64,000 nucleotides of DNA from Microglena sp. YARC (lineage: Eukaryota > Chlorophyta > Chlorophyceae > Chlamydomonadales > Chlamydomonadaceae), in assembly GCA_022414725.1 (NCBI GenBank), contig CM039462.1:77256317-77320316 (forward strand), read 5' to 3'. The position numbers and the translations under genes are program-made. This document shows, piece by piece, positions 12,293 to 23,814 of this stretch; position 1 is the first letter of the stretch, and each line of letters opens with the position of its first letter. The notes below the pieces were generated by a model. That model had not been told where the DNA came from. It ran no database searches and saw only the letters and a program-made list of their open reading frames with translations.

Positions 12293-13085
12293 TGGTATAG
12301 AGTATGTATGCTTTAGGCCTCTGATAACCCCCTGGGTTCCACCTGTCTCTTTGTACATTAGTTTGTCTCTCTCCATCTGTGCTGCTGATATGGCAAACTC
12401 TGCACCCAAACATTTGGCTCGTAGTTGGAGTGCGCTTGACTAAAGATATTAGCTTTGCAGCGGTCATGATCCTTCTCAATAGCTGTCAAATGTTTTGTAG
12501 CATATTCTGCTATGAGTACCTACTTACTCCACTACTTCTGAAACTCCCAGCCTCCCTCCTCTCACTTTCTCGCATTCTGCATATCAACTATTTCTCGACT
12601 ATTTGCCCCATTTCCTGCCCGTGACTTCTAATGTGTTCTGGGTTTACTTGCTTACTGGTTTGAATGCCAGCGTTTGACCATAATTCAGATGCCACGTGTC
12701 CAGGCTGTCAAGACTATGTGTTCAATCCCACGCACGGCAGGGACACGTCCAGCCGACTCTACAACCTCTTTGGCAAAACACGAGTCAGAATGCATATCAC
12801 ACTGCGATCTCGTAATACGATATTGTATTTTGGCAACAAGTGGTGTCCTGGGGGTCCCGAATTAATTGCCATAAATGTGGGGAATGAAGCCACATCAAGC
12901 TTGTATGCGGCTGACTGAACAAATTCAACCATACCTCTGATTGGTTACATTTCGTGTGCACCAACTGCTTGCAAATAAATCCCATCTACAAGACAGTCCA
13001 GGCACGTTTAATACTGCTTCAAATTTAACAACCCTACAAAATGTCAATTGTCGTTACTTCGTTGTAATCAAAGCTACATACATCG
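12293..13085. repeat. macrosatellite spacer, copy B (no gene seen)
   Basis: Near-identical to 5607-6395. Indels (an extra CC near 12606, an extra T near 12830) change the reading frame relative to copy A, which argues against a conserved protein. Confidence 0.75.
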
Positions 13086-13454
13086 ATTCAATTAAATTAA
13101 ATGGCAAATCTATTGAATTCAAATGCATACAATGCAAATCAATTAAATGCATTAAATTCAAGTAAAGGTATATACAAGACACTTTTGATTCTATCAAATT
13201 AATTAAATACAGTTTGTATTTTAATTAATTAATGAATTAATACAATTAAATTGATAATTATTTAATATAATTTAATTAATTATGTTATTGATTAATTAAT
13301 TAATTAATACTTTTAAATTAACCAATCAATCTAACAGATTTGATTAATTCAGTTTAATCATAATAATCTATCAATTAATACAATTAATTATACAATTATA
13401 CAATAATAAAATTATACAATTAAATTTTTTAATTTAATTTAATATCATTTTAAA
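13085..13454. repeat. AT-rich block, copy B
   Basis: Counterpart of 6396-6747 with several TTAATT-run indels; ends at the GC hairpin motif at 13455. Confidence 0.8.
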
Positions 13455-13495
13455 CATTTTCATTCGGGACGCGCCTCCAGGCGCCCTTTATTTTT

Positions 13496-14578
13496 GATTG
13501 ATGGATTAGCCCGTCAAAACTTTGTGTCCGTGTGTGTGTGTGTGTGTGTCACAACCTACTTTGCAGGTTTCACTTCAAATCCCAAAAAAACGAAACATTA
13601 TACAACATATAACAATTATAAGACTTATTTATAACGGACATTTCTCACGGGTTGCAGCGACAGATCGGAAAGCGAAGTGGTAGAACCAAAATTGTCTGAA
13701 TGGGTCTGAAATTATTAGCGAAAGAGATTCTCCCGACAAACATGCGCACCTATCTCGCCTCGGATTGAAAGGGCGAGGAGGGAGAAAGAACATTGGTCGA
13801 ATCCCTGGCGAAGAGGGACGATGCCACCACCAGACCAAGCCGCCCCCACCCGACCAGCCAAGAGAAGGATATCCCAGGGAACTGGTTTGAAGCCGACCGC
13901 AGCCGGCTATGTCACGTGCGGCCACGTGTGCCTAGCACCATCCTGGGATCTGCCCATGCGAACATTTGCACCTCCATAGTTTGCAACACGAAGGTCGGCA
14001 GTGCGTAATTACAAGACCCGCAAGTGCGTGAGATGGATGTGTAATCGTTACCCATAGAATTGTTCATTGTGCAAGTTAGCAAGGCTGGAAACCATGACCA
14101 TTACGTGAATTAGAAGTACATAGTACATATCCGTAGGCCCACCCCACGCCGCACCCGTCCCACCCCACGCACGGCCCTGCGGCTGAGCTGTGGGTGAAGT
14201 CCGTGCTAATAATAGCTCAAGTGCCCTAAGGGAATGATTCGTCCATTGTGATGCTTGCATGTTTCGCCTCGATTTTTTGACGACAATTCCATTCCCAAAC
14301 CCATGTATGCGCACATGATTGAATGGTACGAATTTGAAATGATAACAAATGTTACCCAATAATTGTCGCTTTTGGCCCAAAAAGCACAAACCTTAGCTCC
14401 TTTTCTTGAATTGCGATGCTCATATGTGGTCTCTTGAGAAAATCTCCTGTATCAATAAGTCTTATAATTGTTATATGTTGTATAATGTTTCGTTTTTTTG
14501 TGATTTGAAGTGAAACCTGAAAAGTAGGTTGTGACACACGGACGGACACACAGTTTTGACAGGCTAATCCCTCAATCA
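13496..14578. mobile_element. TIR element, copy B
   Basis: Same structure as 6789-7892, with arms at 13496-13650 and about 14430-14578. The GT tract in the left arm is shorter (about 18 bp versus about 46 bp in copy A). The right arm is followed by a T tract and the TGTGG array, exactly as in copy A, so the element is a fixed part of the macrosatellite unit and not an independent insertion in each copy. Confidence 0.7.
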
Positions 14579-14599
14579 TTTTTTTTTTTTTTTTTTTAT

Positions 14600-16455
14600 T
14601 CGGTGTGGTGTGGTGTGGCGTGGTGTTGCGTGGCGTATCATGTCGTGTTGTTTTGTGTCGATTTGTGTCATTTTGTGTCATAGTATGGTGTGGTGTGAAC
14701 CTGTGTGGTGTGGTGTGGTGTGGTGTGGTGTTGTGGTGGTGTGGGTGTGGTGTGGTGTGGTGTAGTGGTGGGTGTGGTGTGGTGTGGTGTGGTGTGGGTG
14801 TGGTGTGGTGTGGGTGTGGTGTGGAGTGGTGTGGTGTGGTGTGGTGTGGGTGTGTGGTGTGGTGTGGTGTGGTGTGGTGTGGTGTGGTGTGGTGTGGTGT
14901 GGTGTGGTGTGGTGTGGTGTGGTGTGTGTGGTGGTGGGTGTGGTGTGGTGTGGTGTGGTGTGGTGTGGTGCGGTGCGGTGCGGTGCGGTGCGGTGCGGTG
15001 CGGTGCGGTGTGGTGTGGTGCGGTGCGGTGGCGGTGCGGTGTGGTGTGGTGTGGTGTGGTGTGGTGTGGTGTGGCATGGTGTGGTTTGGTGTAATGTGTG
15101 GTATGGAGTGGCCTGGCGTATCATGTCGTGTTGTTTTGTGTCGATTTGTGTCGTTTTGTGTTGTGGTATGGTATGGTGTGGTGCGGTGTGGTGTGGTGTG
15201 GTGAAGTGTGGTGTGGTGTGGTGTGGTGTGGTGTGGTGTGGTGTGGTGTGGTGTGGTGTGTGGTGTGTGTGGTGTGGTGTGGTGTGGTGTGGTGTGGTGT
15301 GGTGTGGTGTGGTGTGGTGTGTGGTTTGTGTGTTGGAGTGTTGTGGTGTGTGTGGTGTAGTGTGGTGTAGTGTGTGTGGTGTGGTGTGGTGTGGTGTGGT
15401 GTGGTGTGGTGTGGTGATGTGTGGTGTGGTGCGGTGCGGTGCGGTGAGGTGTGGTGTGGTAAGGTGTGGTGTGTTGTTGTGTGGTGAGGTGTGGTGTGGT
15501 GTAGTGTGGTGGTGGTGTGGTGTGTGAGGTGTGGTGTGGTGAGGTGTGGCGTGGCGTGGTGATGTGGTGTGGTGTGGTGTTGTGTGGTGTGGTGTGGTGT
15601 GGTGTGGTGTGGTGTGGTGTGTGTGGTGTGTGTGTGTGGTGTGGTGTGGTGTGGTGTGGTGTGGTGTGGTGTGGTGTGGTGTGTGTGGTGTGGTGTGGTG
15701 TGGTGTGGTGTGGTGTGGTGTGAGGTGGTGTGTGTGGTGAGGTGTGGTGTGGTGATGTGGTGTGGTGAGGTGTGGTGTGGTGTGGTGTGGTGTGGTGTGT
15801 GTGTGGTGGTGAGGTGTGGTGTGGTGAGGTGTGGTGTGGTGTGGTGTGGTGGGTGTGGTGTGGTGTGGGTGAGGTGGTGTGGTGTGGTGTGGTGTGTGGT
15901 GTGGTGAGGGTGTGTGGTTGTGGTGTGGTGAGTGTGGTGAGGTGTGGTGTGGTGTGGTGTGGTGTGTGTGTGGTGTTGTGGTGTGGTGTGGTGTGGTGTG
16001 GTGGTGTGGTGTGTGGTGTGGTGTGGTGTGGTGTGGTGTGGTGTGGTGTGGTGTGGTGTGGTGTGGTGTGGTGTGTGGTGTGGTGGTGTGGTGTGTGGTG
16101 TGTGTGGTGGTGTGGTGTGGTGTGTGTGTGGTGTGGTGTGGTGTGGGTGTGCGTGTGGTGTGGTGTGGTGTGGTGTGGTTGTGGTGAGGTGAGGTGAGGT
16201 GCGGTGTGGTGTGGTGTGGTGTGGTGTGGTTGGTGTGTGTGGTGTGGTGTGGTGTGGTGTGGTGTGGTGTGGTATGTGGTGTGTGGTGTGGTGTGGTGTG
16301 GTTGTGGTGTGGTGCGGTGTGGTGTGGTGTGGTGTGGTGTGGTGTGGTGTGATGTGGTGTGGTGTGGTGTGGTGTGGTGTGGTGTTGAGTGGAGTATCAT
16401 GTCGTGTTGTTTTGTGTCGATTTGTGTCATTTTGTGTCATAGTATGGTGTGGTGT
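14600..16455. repeat. TGTGG pentanucleotide array 3
   Basis: About 1.86 kb of TGTGG repeats with the same boundary sequences at 14636-14697 and 16396-16455, and a third internal copy at 15118-15165. A run of GGTGC variants occupies 14965-15040. The element-derived islands seen in array 2 are absent. The length difference from array 2 (about 1.2 kb) accounts for nearly all of the difference between unit lengths A (6690 bp) and B (5478 bp). Confidence 0.92.
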
Positions 16456-16488
16456 TGAAGATGATTGCGATCGTGTATGTGGTGTTGT

Positions 16489-17780
16489 AGTGCGTGATAT
16501 TTATTCGTGCTTCAGTAGTTGTGTTTGGGTTGTGTGCAGTTGGATAGCCAGTTATGTGTGTGTGTTCAAGGTGTGTCTGAGTGTGTTTGTGTGTGCATGG
16601 GGTAGTGAATGGATAGCCAGTGTGTGTGAGTGAATGGTGTAGTGCATGGATAGCCAGTGTGTGTGGGTGAGTGCCTGAGTGTGTTGTTTGTGTCAATGGG
16701 ATTGTCTTTTAGTGCATGGGGATGGCGAGGTGTGTGTGTATGTGTGCACAGTGCGGTGTGGCAGTGCATGAGTAGCCCTTGTGTGTGCGTGTGTAAGTGT
16801 CTGGGTATGTGTGAATGTGTGCATGGGGTTGTCTTGTTTTGCATGGATAGCACTAGCACATGGCTGTGCGAGAATGTATGTGTAGCCAGTTGTTTTGTGT
16901 GTGCATGCTTGATTGGCTGAATGTGTTTGTGTTTGCATATGGTTGTCTTCTGGTGCATGGATAGCCAGATGTGTGTGTGTGCATGCGCAGTGCTGTGTTG
17001 CAGTGCATGGTATAGCTCATGAGTGTGTATGTGCATGCACAGTGCTGTGTTGGCAAGTGCATGGATAGCCAGATGTGTGTCTATGTGCGTGCACAGTGAT
17101 GCGTGTTGCAGTGCAGGGAAAGCCACATGTGTGTGTATGTGCATGCACAGTGCTGTGTGGAAGTGCATGTATAGCCAGCTATGTGTGTGTATGCGCGTGC
17201 ACAGTGCTGTGTGGCAGTGTATGGATAGCCAGATGTATGTGTATGTGTGTGCATAGGGCTGTGTGGCAGTGCATGGATAGCGAATTGTTTTGTGCGTGTA
17301 TGCGTGCGTATTTGAGTGTGTTCGTGTTTGCATGGGGTTGTCTTGTAGTGCATGGATAGCCAGGTGTGTGTATGTACTAGCACATGGCTGTGCGACAATG
17401 TATGTGTAGCCAGTTGTTTTGTGTGTGCATGCTTGAGTGGCTGAATGTGTTTTGTGTTTTCGCATGTGGTAATGTAGTGCATGGTTAGCCAGATGTGTGT
17501 GTATGTGCGTGCACAGTGCTGTGTGGCAGTGCATGGATAGCCAGCTATGTGTGTGTGTATGTGCGTGCGCAGTGCTGTGTGGCAGTGCTAGGTAGCCACA
17601 TGTGTATGTTCATGCAAAGTGCTGTGTGGTAATGCATGTATAGCCAGCTATGTGTGTATGTGCGTGCACAGTGCTGTGTCGCAGCGCATGGATAGCCAGA
17701 TGTGTGTGAATGTGCCTGCGTAGTGCTGTGTGGCAGTGCATGGATAGCTAGTTGTCTGTGTATGTGCGTGCTCATAAGTT
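16489..17780. repeat. 52-bp GT-rich satellite, copy C
   Basis: Starts with the same AGTGCGTGATATTTATTC junction as copies A and B but is more diverged in the second half. From about 17390 it matches 22430 onward (copy D) better than A or B, which suggests exchange or duplication between C and D. Confidence 0.85.
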
Positions 17781-18395
17781 GTCAAACGTTTTGTAGCTTA
17801 TTCTGCTATTAGTACCTAATTACTCCACTACTTTTGAAACTCCCAGCCTTCCTCCTCTCACTTTCTCGCATTCTGCATATCAACAATTTCTCGACTATTT
17901 GCCCCATGTCCTGCCCGTGACGTCTAATGTGTTTAGGATTTGGTTGCTTATTGGTTTGAATGCCACCGGTTGACCATAATTCAGATGCTACGTGTCCAAG
18001 CTGTCGAGACTATGTGTTCAATCCTACGCACGCCAGGAACACGCCCAGCCGACTCTACAACCTAATTGGCAAAACACATGTCAGACCGCATATCACACTG
18101 CGATCACGTAACATGATATTGTGTTAGGTAACAAGCGGCTTGTGTCCTGGGGGTCCCCAATTAATTGCCATAAATGTGGGGAATGAAGCCACATCAAGCT
18201 TGTATGCGGCTGACCGAACAAATTCCCCAAAATCAACCATTCCTCTGATTGGTTACATTTTGTGTGCATCAGATGCTTGCAAATAAAGCCCATCTACAAG
18301 ACAGTCTAGGCACCTTTAATACCACTTCAAATTTAACAACTCTACAAAATGTCAATTGTCGTTACTTCACAGTAAACAAAGCTACATCCATCGAT
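17781..18395. repeat. macrosatellite spacer, copy C (no gene seen)
   Basis: Diverged relative to copies A and B (for example a GCGGCTTGTG insertion near 18133), but almost identical to 22817-23430 at a constant offset of about 5036 bp. No gene recognised. Confidence 0.75.
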
Positions 18396-18779
18396 TCAAT
18401 TCAATTAAATCCAAATATATTGAATTCAAGTGAATACAACTCAAATCAATTAAATGCTTTCAATTCAAGTCCAAACAATTCAAATATTGATTCTATCAAA
18501 TTAATTAAAAACATATTAATTAATGAATTCATGAATTAATACAATTTAATTAATTGAATTAAAGTAAAGTAACAATTAATTAAATATAATTCAATTGATG
18601 ATGTAATTAATTAAATAGTACCAATGAATTTAAAATAATTTTATTTATTCATTTTAATCGTGTTATTAATGAATTAATTCAATTCATTTAATTAATTAAA
18701 CATTTATACAATTATAATAAATACAATTATGCAATTAAATCCGAATTAAATTCTTAATTAAATTCATGATTATTTCAAA
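18395..18779. repeat. AT-rich block, copy C
   Basis: TTAATTAA-rich block leading into the hairpin/TIR-end tandem array; near-identical to 23430-23814. Confidence 0.75.
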
Positions 18780-19370
18780 CATTTTCATTCGGACGCGCCT
18801 CCAGGCGCCCTTTTACCCGAATATTTTACCCGAATGAAAAAAATTATTTTTGATTGAGGGATTAGCCTGTCAAAAATGTCCGTGTGTGTGTGTGTCCGTC
18901 ACAACCTACTTTTCAGGTTTCACTTCAAATCACAAAAAACGAAACATTATATAAGATATCCCAAATATAAGACATTTTCATTCGGGACGCGCCTCCAGGC
19001 GCCCTTTATACCCGAATGAAAAAAATTATTTTTGATTGAGGGATTAGCCTGTCAAAAATGTCCGTGTGTGTGTGTGTCCGTCACAACCTACTTTTCAGGT
19101 TTCGCTTCAAATCACAAAAAAACGAAACATTATATAAGATATCCCAAATATAAGACATTTTCATTCGGGACGCGCCTCCAGGCGCCCTTTATACCCGAAT
19201 GAAAAAATTATTTTTGATTGAGGGATTAGCCTGTCAAAAATGTCCGTGTGTGTGTGTGTCCGTCACAACCTACTTTTCAGGTTTCACTTCAAATCACAAA
19301 AAAACGAAACATTATATAAGATATCCCAAATATAAGTCATTTTCATTCGGGACGCGCCTCCAGGCGCCCT
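18780..19370. repeat. hairpin plus TIR-end tandem array, copy C (4 hairpins)
   Basis: Hairpin motifs start at 18780, 18973, 19156 and 19338. Each of the first three is followed by ACCCGAATGAAAAAA, GAGGGATTAGCCTGTCAAAA, a short GT run, CACAACCTACTTTTCAGG and AACGAAACATTATATAAGAT. The roughly 183-bp unit is therefore the hairpin motif fused to one arm of the TIR element, amplified in tandem. Confidence 0.88.
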
Positions 19371-19990
19371 TTATGATTGAGGGATTAGCCCGTCAAAACT
19401 TTGTGTGTGTGTGCGTGTGTCACAACCTACTTTGCAGGTTTTTCTTCAAATCACAAAAAACGAAACATTATACAACATATAACAAATATAAGAATTATTG
19501 ATACCGGACATTTTCTCACGAGAACACATATGAGCATCGCAATTCAAGAAAAGGAGGTAAGGTTTGTGCTTTTTGGGCCCAAAGCTACAATTATTGGGTA
19601 ACAATTGTCATCATTTCAAATTCGTACCATCCAATCATGTGCGCAAACATAGGTTTGGGAATGGAATTGTCGTCAAAAAATCGAGGCGAAACATGCAAGC
19701 ATCACAATGAACGAATCATTCTCCTAGGGCACTTCAGCTATTATTAGCACGGATTTCACCCACAACTCACCCGCAGGGCCGTGCGTGGGGTGGGCCAGGT
19801 GGGAAATCAAGCCACGCCAATTAACTAAGGTACTCATAATTCTCGTAATGTTCATGTTTCCAGCCTTGCAACTTGCACAATGAACAATTCCATGGGAAAC
19901 GAATACAAATCCATCTCACGCACTTGCGACCATCGTGCTGTAAACCATGGAGGTACAAACGTTCGCATGGGCACTTCCGAGGCCGTCAGC
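19371..19990 (+). mobile_element. single-armed copy of the TIR element
   Basis: Begins with GAGGGATTAGCCCGTCAAAA and continues through ATGAGCATCGCAATTCAAGA, the GGGCCGTGCGTGGGGTGG segment and GTTCGCATGGGC. This corresponds to the reverse complement of the right half of copies A and B. The other arm is missing: the similarity fades after about 19980. It is an independent, truncated and diverged copy. Confidence 0.65.
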
Positions 19991-20820
19991 AATGGGACGG
20001 AATCGGACGCAGAGGGACGCATGGCATTCAAGTGAGACGCAGCCAACCTACTGAAGCTGCGTCTGCGACGCAACGGACCCTTCGACGTTCCTTCGACGAC
20101 GGAGGACGCAGTGTCCTGAACAATTCGCCTTGGTCCCACTGGCGTGCCACTGCGATGCTGCCACACTGCAAGTCTGCCACTGCCAGACTGTCGACCGGCC
20201 CCCCCACCGGCCCCCCACTACATCCGCAATCATCATCACCTGCACCTGGTCGCCGATCTCAGTCCCGATCAATTCTCAATCCCGATCAATTCTCGATCCC
20301 GATCAATTCTCAATTCCGACGTTAGCCTGTCTTCCCTTCGCCTGCCCTGCTTGCTTGCTGCTGATCACGACGAATTTTCGCCTCACTCTGCCTGCTTGCT
20401 GCCGCTTCCGACAATTCTCCTTCCCGATAAAATCTCCTTCCAGATCAGCTCCCAATCCCGCTCAATTCACAATCCTGGCGTTCGCCTGTCTCCCCTCCGC
20501 CTCCACCAGGTATCCCACCCACACCCACACACCATGTTCAATGCTTAACATGCACTCCCAATCGCACAGGGGTTAAGGCCGCATTGAACTCAATCACGTC
20601 CACGTCCGAGTTCGGATCTCTCGACACTTCCCTTCCCACTTCTACCCACTTCTACACCTCCCCACTCCAATCCCATATTCCCATCCTCTCGCCCCTATAC
20701 CCCACGCCAGCGTCCACCCCCGGCCTGTCAACCTTTCCTCCCACTCCCGCCCCAGATTTTCCTGGCCTGGGCTTTGCTCCCATTGCCCACACCCTTCCTC
20801 ACTCCCCAGCCGTCATGGTG
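19991..20820. other. low-copy stretch, no gene recognised
   Basis: C-rich DNA with several overlapping Pro/Ser-rich reading frames of 100-150 codons in different frames and no recognisable domain. At about 20265-20320 an 18-bp motif (CGATCAATTCTCAATCCC) repeats about four times. No splice pattern or domain supports a gene. Confidence 0.5.
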
Positions 20821-21185
20821 TAGCACAGCATGGTATGATTTGTACCTACATGCACGGTTTATTGGTGTAGTATGGCAAGGTGAAGCATAGCATGGCATGT
20901 AATGGTTTATACATGCCATGCATGCATGAATTGTACAATGGTAGTATGGTGTGGTATGGCATGGTGTAGCATAGCATGGTATGGTATATACATGCATGGT
21001 ATATTAGTATGGTATGGCATGGTGCAACATAGCATGGTTTGTTTATGGTTTATACCAACATGCATTGTACAATGGTAGAATGGTGTGGTATGGAATGGTG
21101 TAACATAGCATTGTATGGTGTGTACCTACATGCATGGTATATTGGTATAGTATGGCATGTTGCAGCATAGCGGTCTAAATGGAAA
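20820..21185. repeat. degenerate ATGGTATGGT repeat
   Basis: Loose tandem repeats of GGTATGGCATGGTGTAGCAT and TATACATGCATGGTATATT with a period of roughly 55-70 bp; ends at GGAAAGAAAGACAGATGGGA where satellite copy D begins. Confidence 0.7.
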
Positions 21186-21204
21186 GAAAGACAGATGGGA
21201 TCCC

Positions 21205-22812
21205 TTCTTCGGGTGGCAGTGCATGCGTAGCCCCTTGTGTGTGCGTGTGTAAGTGTTTGCGTATGTGTGAATGTTTGCATGGGGTTGTCTTGTAGTGCAT
21301 GGATGGCCTCGTGTGTGTAAGGGTGAGTGTCTGATTGGGTTTTGTGTGTCGATGGGATTGTCTTGTAGTGCATGGATGGCCAGGTATCTGTATCTATGTA
21401 CGGAAACAGATCTTTGTGGCAGTGCATGTGTAGCCACTTGTGTGTGCATGTGCCTGGGGTTGTCTTGTAGTGCATGGATGGCCAGGTGTGTGTATATGGT
21501 ATGAACAATGCTGTGTGGCTGTGCATGTGCAGCCAGTTGTTCATTTGTGTGTTTCCATGCGTGAGTGTCGGGGTGTGTTTGTGTGTGCATGGGGTTGTCT
21601 TGTAGTGCTTGGATAGCCAGATGTTTGCGTATGTGCGTGCACAGTGCTGTGTGGCAGTGCATGGATAGCCAATTGTTTTGTGTGTGCATGTGTGTGTATT
21701 TGCGTGTGTTTGTGTTTGCATGGGGTTGTCTTGTAGTGCATGGATGGCCATATGTGCGTGTATTTGCGTGCACAGTGCTGTGTGGAAGTGCCAGAATAGC
21801 CAGATGTGTGTGTATGTGCATGCACAGTGCTGTGTGGCAGTGCATGGATAGCCAGATGTGTGTGTATGTGCATGCACAGTGCTGTGTGGCAGTGCTTGGA
21901 TAGCCAGATGTGTGCGTATGTGCATGCACATTGCTGTGTTGCAGTGCATGGATAGCCAGATGTGTGTGCATGTGCGTGCACAGTGCTGTGTGGCAGTGCA
22001 TGGATAGCCAGATGTGTGTGTATGTGCGTGCGCAGTGCTGTGTGGCAGTCCATGGATTGCCTCATGAGTGTGTATGTGCATGCACAGTGCTGTGTGGCAA
22101 TGCATGGATAGCCATATGTGTGTGTATGTGTGTTCACAGTGCTGCGTGGCAGTGCAGGGTAGCCAGATGTGTGTGTATGTGCTTGCACAGTGCTGTGTGG
22201 AAGTGCATGTATAGCCAGCTATGTGTGTGAATGTGCGTGTGCAGTGCTGTGTGGCAGTCCTAGGTAGCTGGATGTGTGTGTATGTCCTTGCACAGTGCTG
22301 TGTGGCAGTGCATGGATAACAATTTGTATTGTGCGTGTATGCGTGCGTATTTGAGTGTGTTCGTGTTTGCATGGGGTTGTCGTGTAGTGCATGGATAGCC
22401 AGATGTGTTTGTTTGTAGTAGCACATGGCTGTGCGACAATGTATGTGTAGCCAGTTGTTTTGTGTGTGCATGCTTGAGTGGCTGAATGTGTTTGTGTTTT
22501 CGTGTGGTAATGTAGTGCATGGTTAGCCAGATGTGTGTGTATGTGCGTGCACAGTGCTGTGTGGCAGTGCATGGATAGCCAGCTATGTGTGTGTATGTGC
22601 GTGCGCAGTGCTGTGTGGCAGTGCTAGGTAGCCACATGTGTATGTTCATGCAAAGTGCTGTGTGGTAATGCATGTATAGCCAGCTATGTGTGTATGTGCG
22701 TGCACAGTGCTGTGTCGCAGCGCATGGATAGCCAGATGTGTGTGAATGTGCCTGCGTAGTGCTGTGTGGCAGTGCATGGATAGCTAGTTGTCTGTGTATG
22801 TGCGTGCTCATA
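21205..22812. repeat. 52-bp GT-rich satellite, copy D
   Basis: The longest of the four GT-rich arrays (about 1.6 kb), with the most regular 52-bp units in 21600-22280. The proximal part (21205-21560) is degenerate as in the other copies. Confidence 0.88.
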
Positions 22813-23430
22813 AGTTGTCAAACGTTTTGTAGCTTATTCTGCTATTAGTACCTACTTACTCCACTACTTTTGAAACTCCCAGCCTTCCTCCTCTCACTTT
22901 CTCGCATTCTGCATATCAACAATTTCTCGACTATTTGCCCCATGTCCTGCCCGTGACGTCTAATGTGTTTAGGATTTGGTTGCTTATTGGTTTGAATGCC
23001 ACCGGTTGACCATAATTCAGATGCTACGTGTCCAAGCTGTCGAGACTCTGTGTTCAATCCTACGCACGCCAGGAACACGCCCAGCCGACTCTACAACCTA
23101 ATTGGCAAAACACATGTCAGACCGCATATCACACTGCGATGACGTAATACGATATTGTATTAGGTAACAAGCGGCTTGTGTCCTGGGGGTCCCCAATTAA
23201 TTGCCATAAATGTGGGGAATGAAGCCACATCAAGCTTGTATGCGGCTGACCGAACAAATTCCCCAAAATCAACCATTCCTCTGATTGGTTACATTTTGTG
23301 TGCATCAGATGCTTGCAAATAAAGCCCATCTACAAGACAGTCCAGGCACCTTTAATACCACTTCAAATTTAACAACCCTACAAAATGTCAATTGTCGTTA
23401 CTTCACAGTAAACAAAGCTACATCCATCGA
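22813..23430. repeat. macrosatellite spacer, copy D (no gene seen)
   Basis: Almost identical to 17781-18395; together with the flanking satellite and AT block it forms a duplicated segment of about 1.4 kb. Confidence 0.75.
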
Positions 23431-23814
23431 TTCAATTCAATTAAATCCAAATATATTGAATTCAAATGAATACAACTCAAATCAATTAAATGATTTCAAT
23501 TCAAGTCCAAACAATTCAATATTGATTCTATCAAATTAATTAAAAACATATTAATTAATGAATTCATGAATTAATACAATTTAATTAATTGAATTAAAGT
23601 AAAGTAAAAATTAATTAAATATAATTTAATTGATGATGTAATTAATTAAATAGTACCAATGAATTAAAAATAATTTTATGTATTCATTTTAATCGTGTTA
23701 TTAATGAATTAATTCAATTCATTTAATTAATTAAACATTTATACAATTATAATAAATACAATTATGCAATTAAATCCGAATTTAATTCTTAATTAAATTC
23801 ATGATTATTTCAAA
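23430..23814. repeat. AT-rich block, copy D
   Basis: Near copy of 18395-18779, ending at the first hairpin of the long tandem array. Confidence 0.75.
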
